A stretch of DNA of 22,343 nt from Zoogloeaceae bacterium (GTDB taxonomy: Bacteria > Pseudomonadota > Gammaproteobacteria > Burkholderiales > Rhodocyclaceae): assembly GCA_031290955.1 (NCBI GenBank), contig JAISLJ010000217.1:1-22343 (forward strand). The letters run 5' to 3'. Under the pieces are notes generated by a model, which ran no database searches, was not told the DNA's origin, and was given only the letters and a program-made list of their open reading frames with translations. Position numbers and translations under genes: made by a program. Shown here piece by piece: positions 21,735 to 22,343 of the stretch (the first letter of the stretch is position 1; each line of letters opens with the position of its first letter).

Positions 21735-22343
21735 TTATTTCTGTTTGTCTTCCTGTTTTGCGCAAACCTGCCCGACGAGTTCGGGTGGCCAGACAATTTC
21801 GCCCCTGGCGTTTTTCAAAACATCCTCCCCGCAAAGCGGATCCGCGAAAAGCACGGTTTGACCGTTTTGGTCGATGTACTTCCGTTCGCCATTCTCCGTG
21901 ACAAGAGCCAGACTGTCGTTGCCAAAGCCGACAAAGGGCAATGCGTCCTCAAAGCCCGATGCGTTGTCGAAGCGCGGCGGGATGACGAACCTGCACTGCC
22001 GGTCAATATATCCCCATTTGCCGTTCTCCTGGACGGCAGCCAGGCCGTTGGCGGCAAAGCACCCCAGGTTGATGCTGTCAAAACGCGGGGGGATGACGAG
22101 ATTTCCCTGTCGGTCAATGAATCCAAATTTCCACTTCTCCCTGACATAAGCAATACCGTCGTCATGAAAAAGACCTATGCGTTCAAAACGCGGCGGGATG
22201 ACGAGCGTACCTTGCCGGTCAATACATCCCCATTTTTTCTTCACTTTGACGCAAGCCAGACCGTCGTCGCGAAAGTGCTCTGCGCCGTCGAAGCGCGGGG
22301 GGATGACGAAGCTGCCTTGCCGGTCAACAAATCCATATTTGCC
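21735..22343 (-). CDS. WG-repeat protein (5' end beyond window)
   Basis: The reading frame is open to the right edge, so only the C-terminal 202 residues are visible. They consist of about five WG (KWG) repeats of 35-43 residues. Each follows the plan K-(W/F/Y)-G-x-(I/V)-D-R-Q-G-x-(F/L)-V-I-P-P-R-F-(D/E), then a variable segment and an Ala/Val-rich strand. The last repeat is degenerate (RKYIDQNGQ). WG repeats form beta-rich scaffolds found in cell-surface and other bacterial proteins; no enzymatic function follows from them. A GTG inside the frame at 22244 is not the real start, because the repeat continues upstream. The first four units are also alike at DNA level, suggesting recent internal expansion. 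Confidence 0.85.
   Translation of the reverse strand, partial: GKYGFVDRQGSFVIPPRFDGAEHFRDDGLACVKVKKKWGCIDRQGTLVIPPRFERIGLFHDDGIAYVREKWKFGFIDRQGNLVIPPRFDSINLGCFAANGLAAVQENGKWGYIDRQCRFVIPPRFDNASGFEDALPFVGFGNDSLALVTENGERKYIDQNGQTVLFADPLCGEDVLKNARGEIVWPPELVGQVCAKQEDKQK

Noticed and set aside
1..22343. CRISPR array, insertion sequence or prophage
   Set aside because: No regularly spaced direct repeats, no transposase or integrase frame, and no phage structural genes were seen on either strand.

Overview
The window looks like a chromosomal segment of a GC-rich Gram-negative bacterium, most likely a betaproteobacterium. It carries LPS-core genes (waaA, waaC), a TonB-dependent receptor, several exported c-type cytochromes, and the block topB / dprA / LysM protein / divergent def-fmt, an arrangement I know from Betaproteobacteria (for example Rhodocyclales and relatives). 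This placement rests on gene content and order only; there is no rRNA in the window.

Region 1 (about 1-9.3 kb) is the accessory and most interesting part. On the minus strand a gene for a large exported DUF1549/DUF1553 protein with a CXXCH motif is followed 20 bp later by a Tat-exported DUF1501 protein. After two hairpins come a small C-terminal-heme cytochrome, a diheme c4-like cytochrome and a secreted peroxiredoxin. Divergently on the plus strand lies a 924-residue TonB-dependent receptor with an N-terminal coiled coil. The roughly 500-bp AT-rich gap between the two arms holds a near-perfect sigma-54 promoter (TGGCACG-N4-TTGCT), a perfect match to the IHF consensus about 100 bp upstream of the predicted start, and two dyads further upstream. 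This is the layout of an enhancer-controlled sigma-54 promoter. I infer a regulated envelope system: receptor, two exported enzyme-like proteins of a type best known from Planctomycetes, and possibly a redox chain. Its substrate is unknown.

Region 2 (9.3-11.6 kb) has a nitroreductase-family gene whose last ten codons are imperfectly duplicated in tandem behind it. A class II tRNA-Ser-like gene with an abnormal anticodon arm, an enlarged variable arm and an embedded ribosome-binding site with a 20-codon frame follows. Then come a 360-bp gap and an AI-2E-family (PerM-like) membrane protein.

Region 3 (11.6-19.0 kb) is mostly housekeeping. On the minus strand are LysM protein, dprA, topB, a macrodomain protein and a small membrane protein; def-fmt runs divergently on the plus strand. 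Region 4 (19.0-22.3 kb) holds waaC-waaA on the minus strand behind a good sigma-70 promoter. A WG-repeat protein runs off the right edge.
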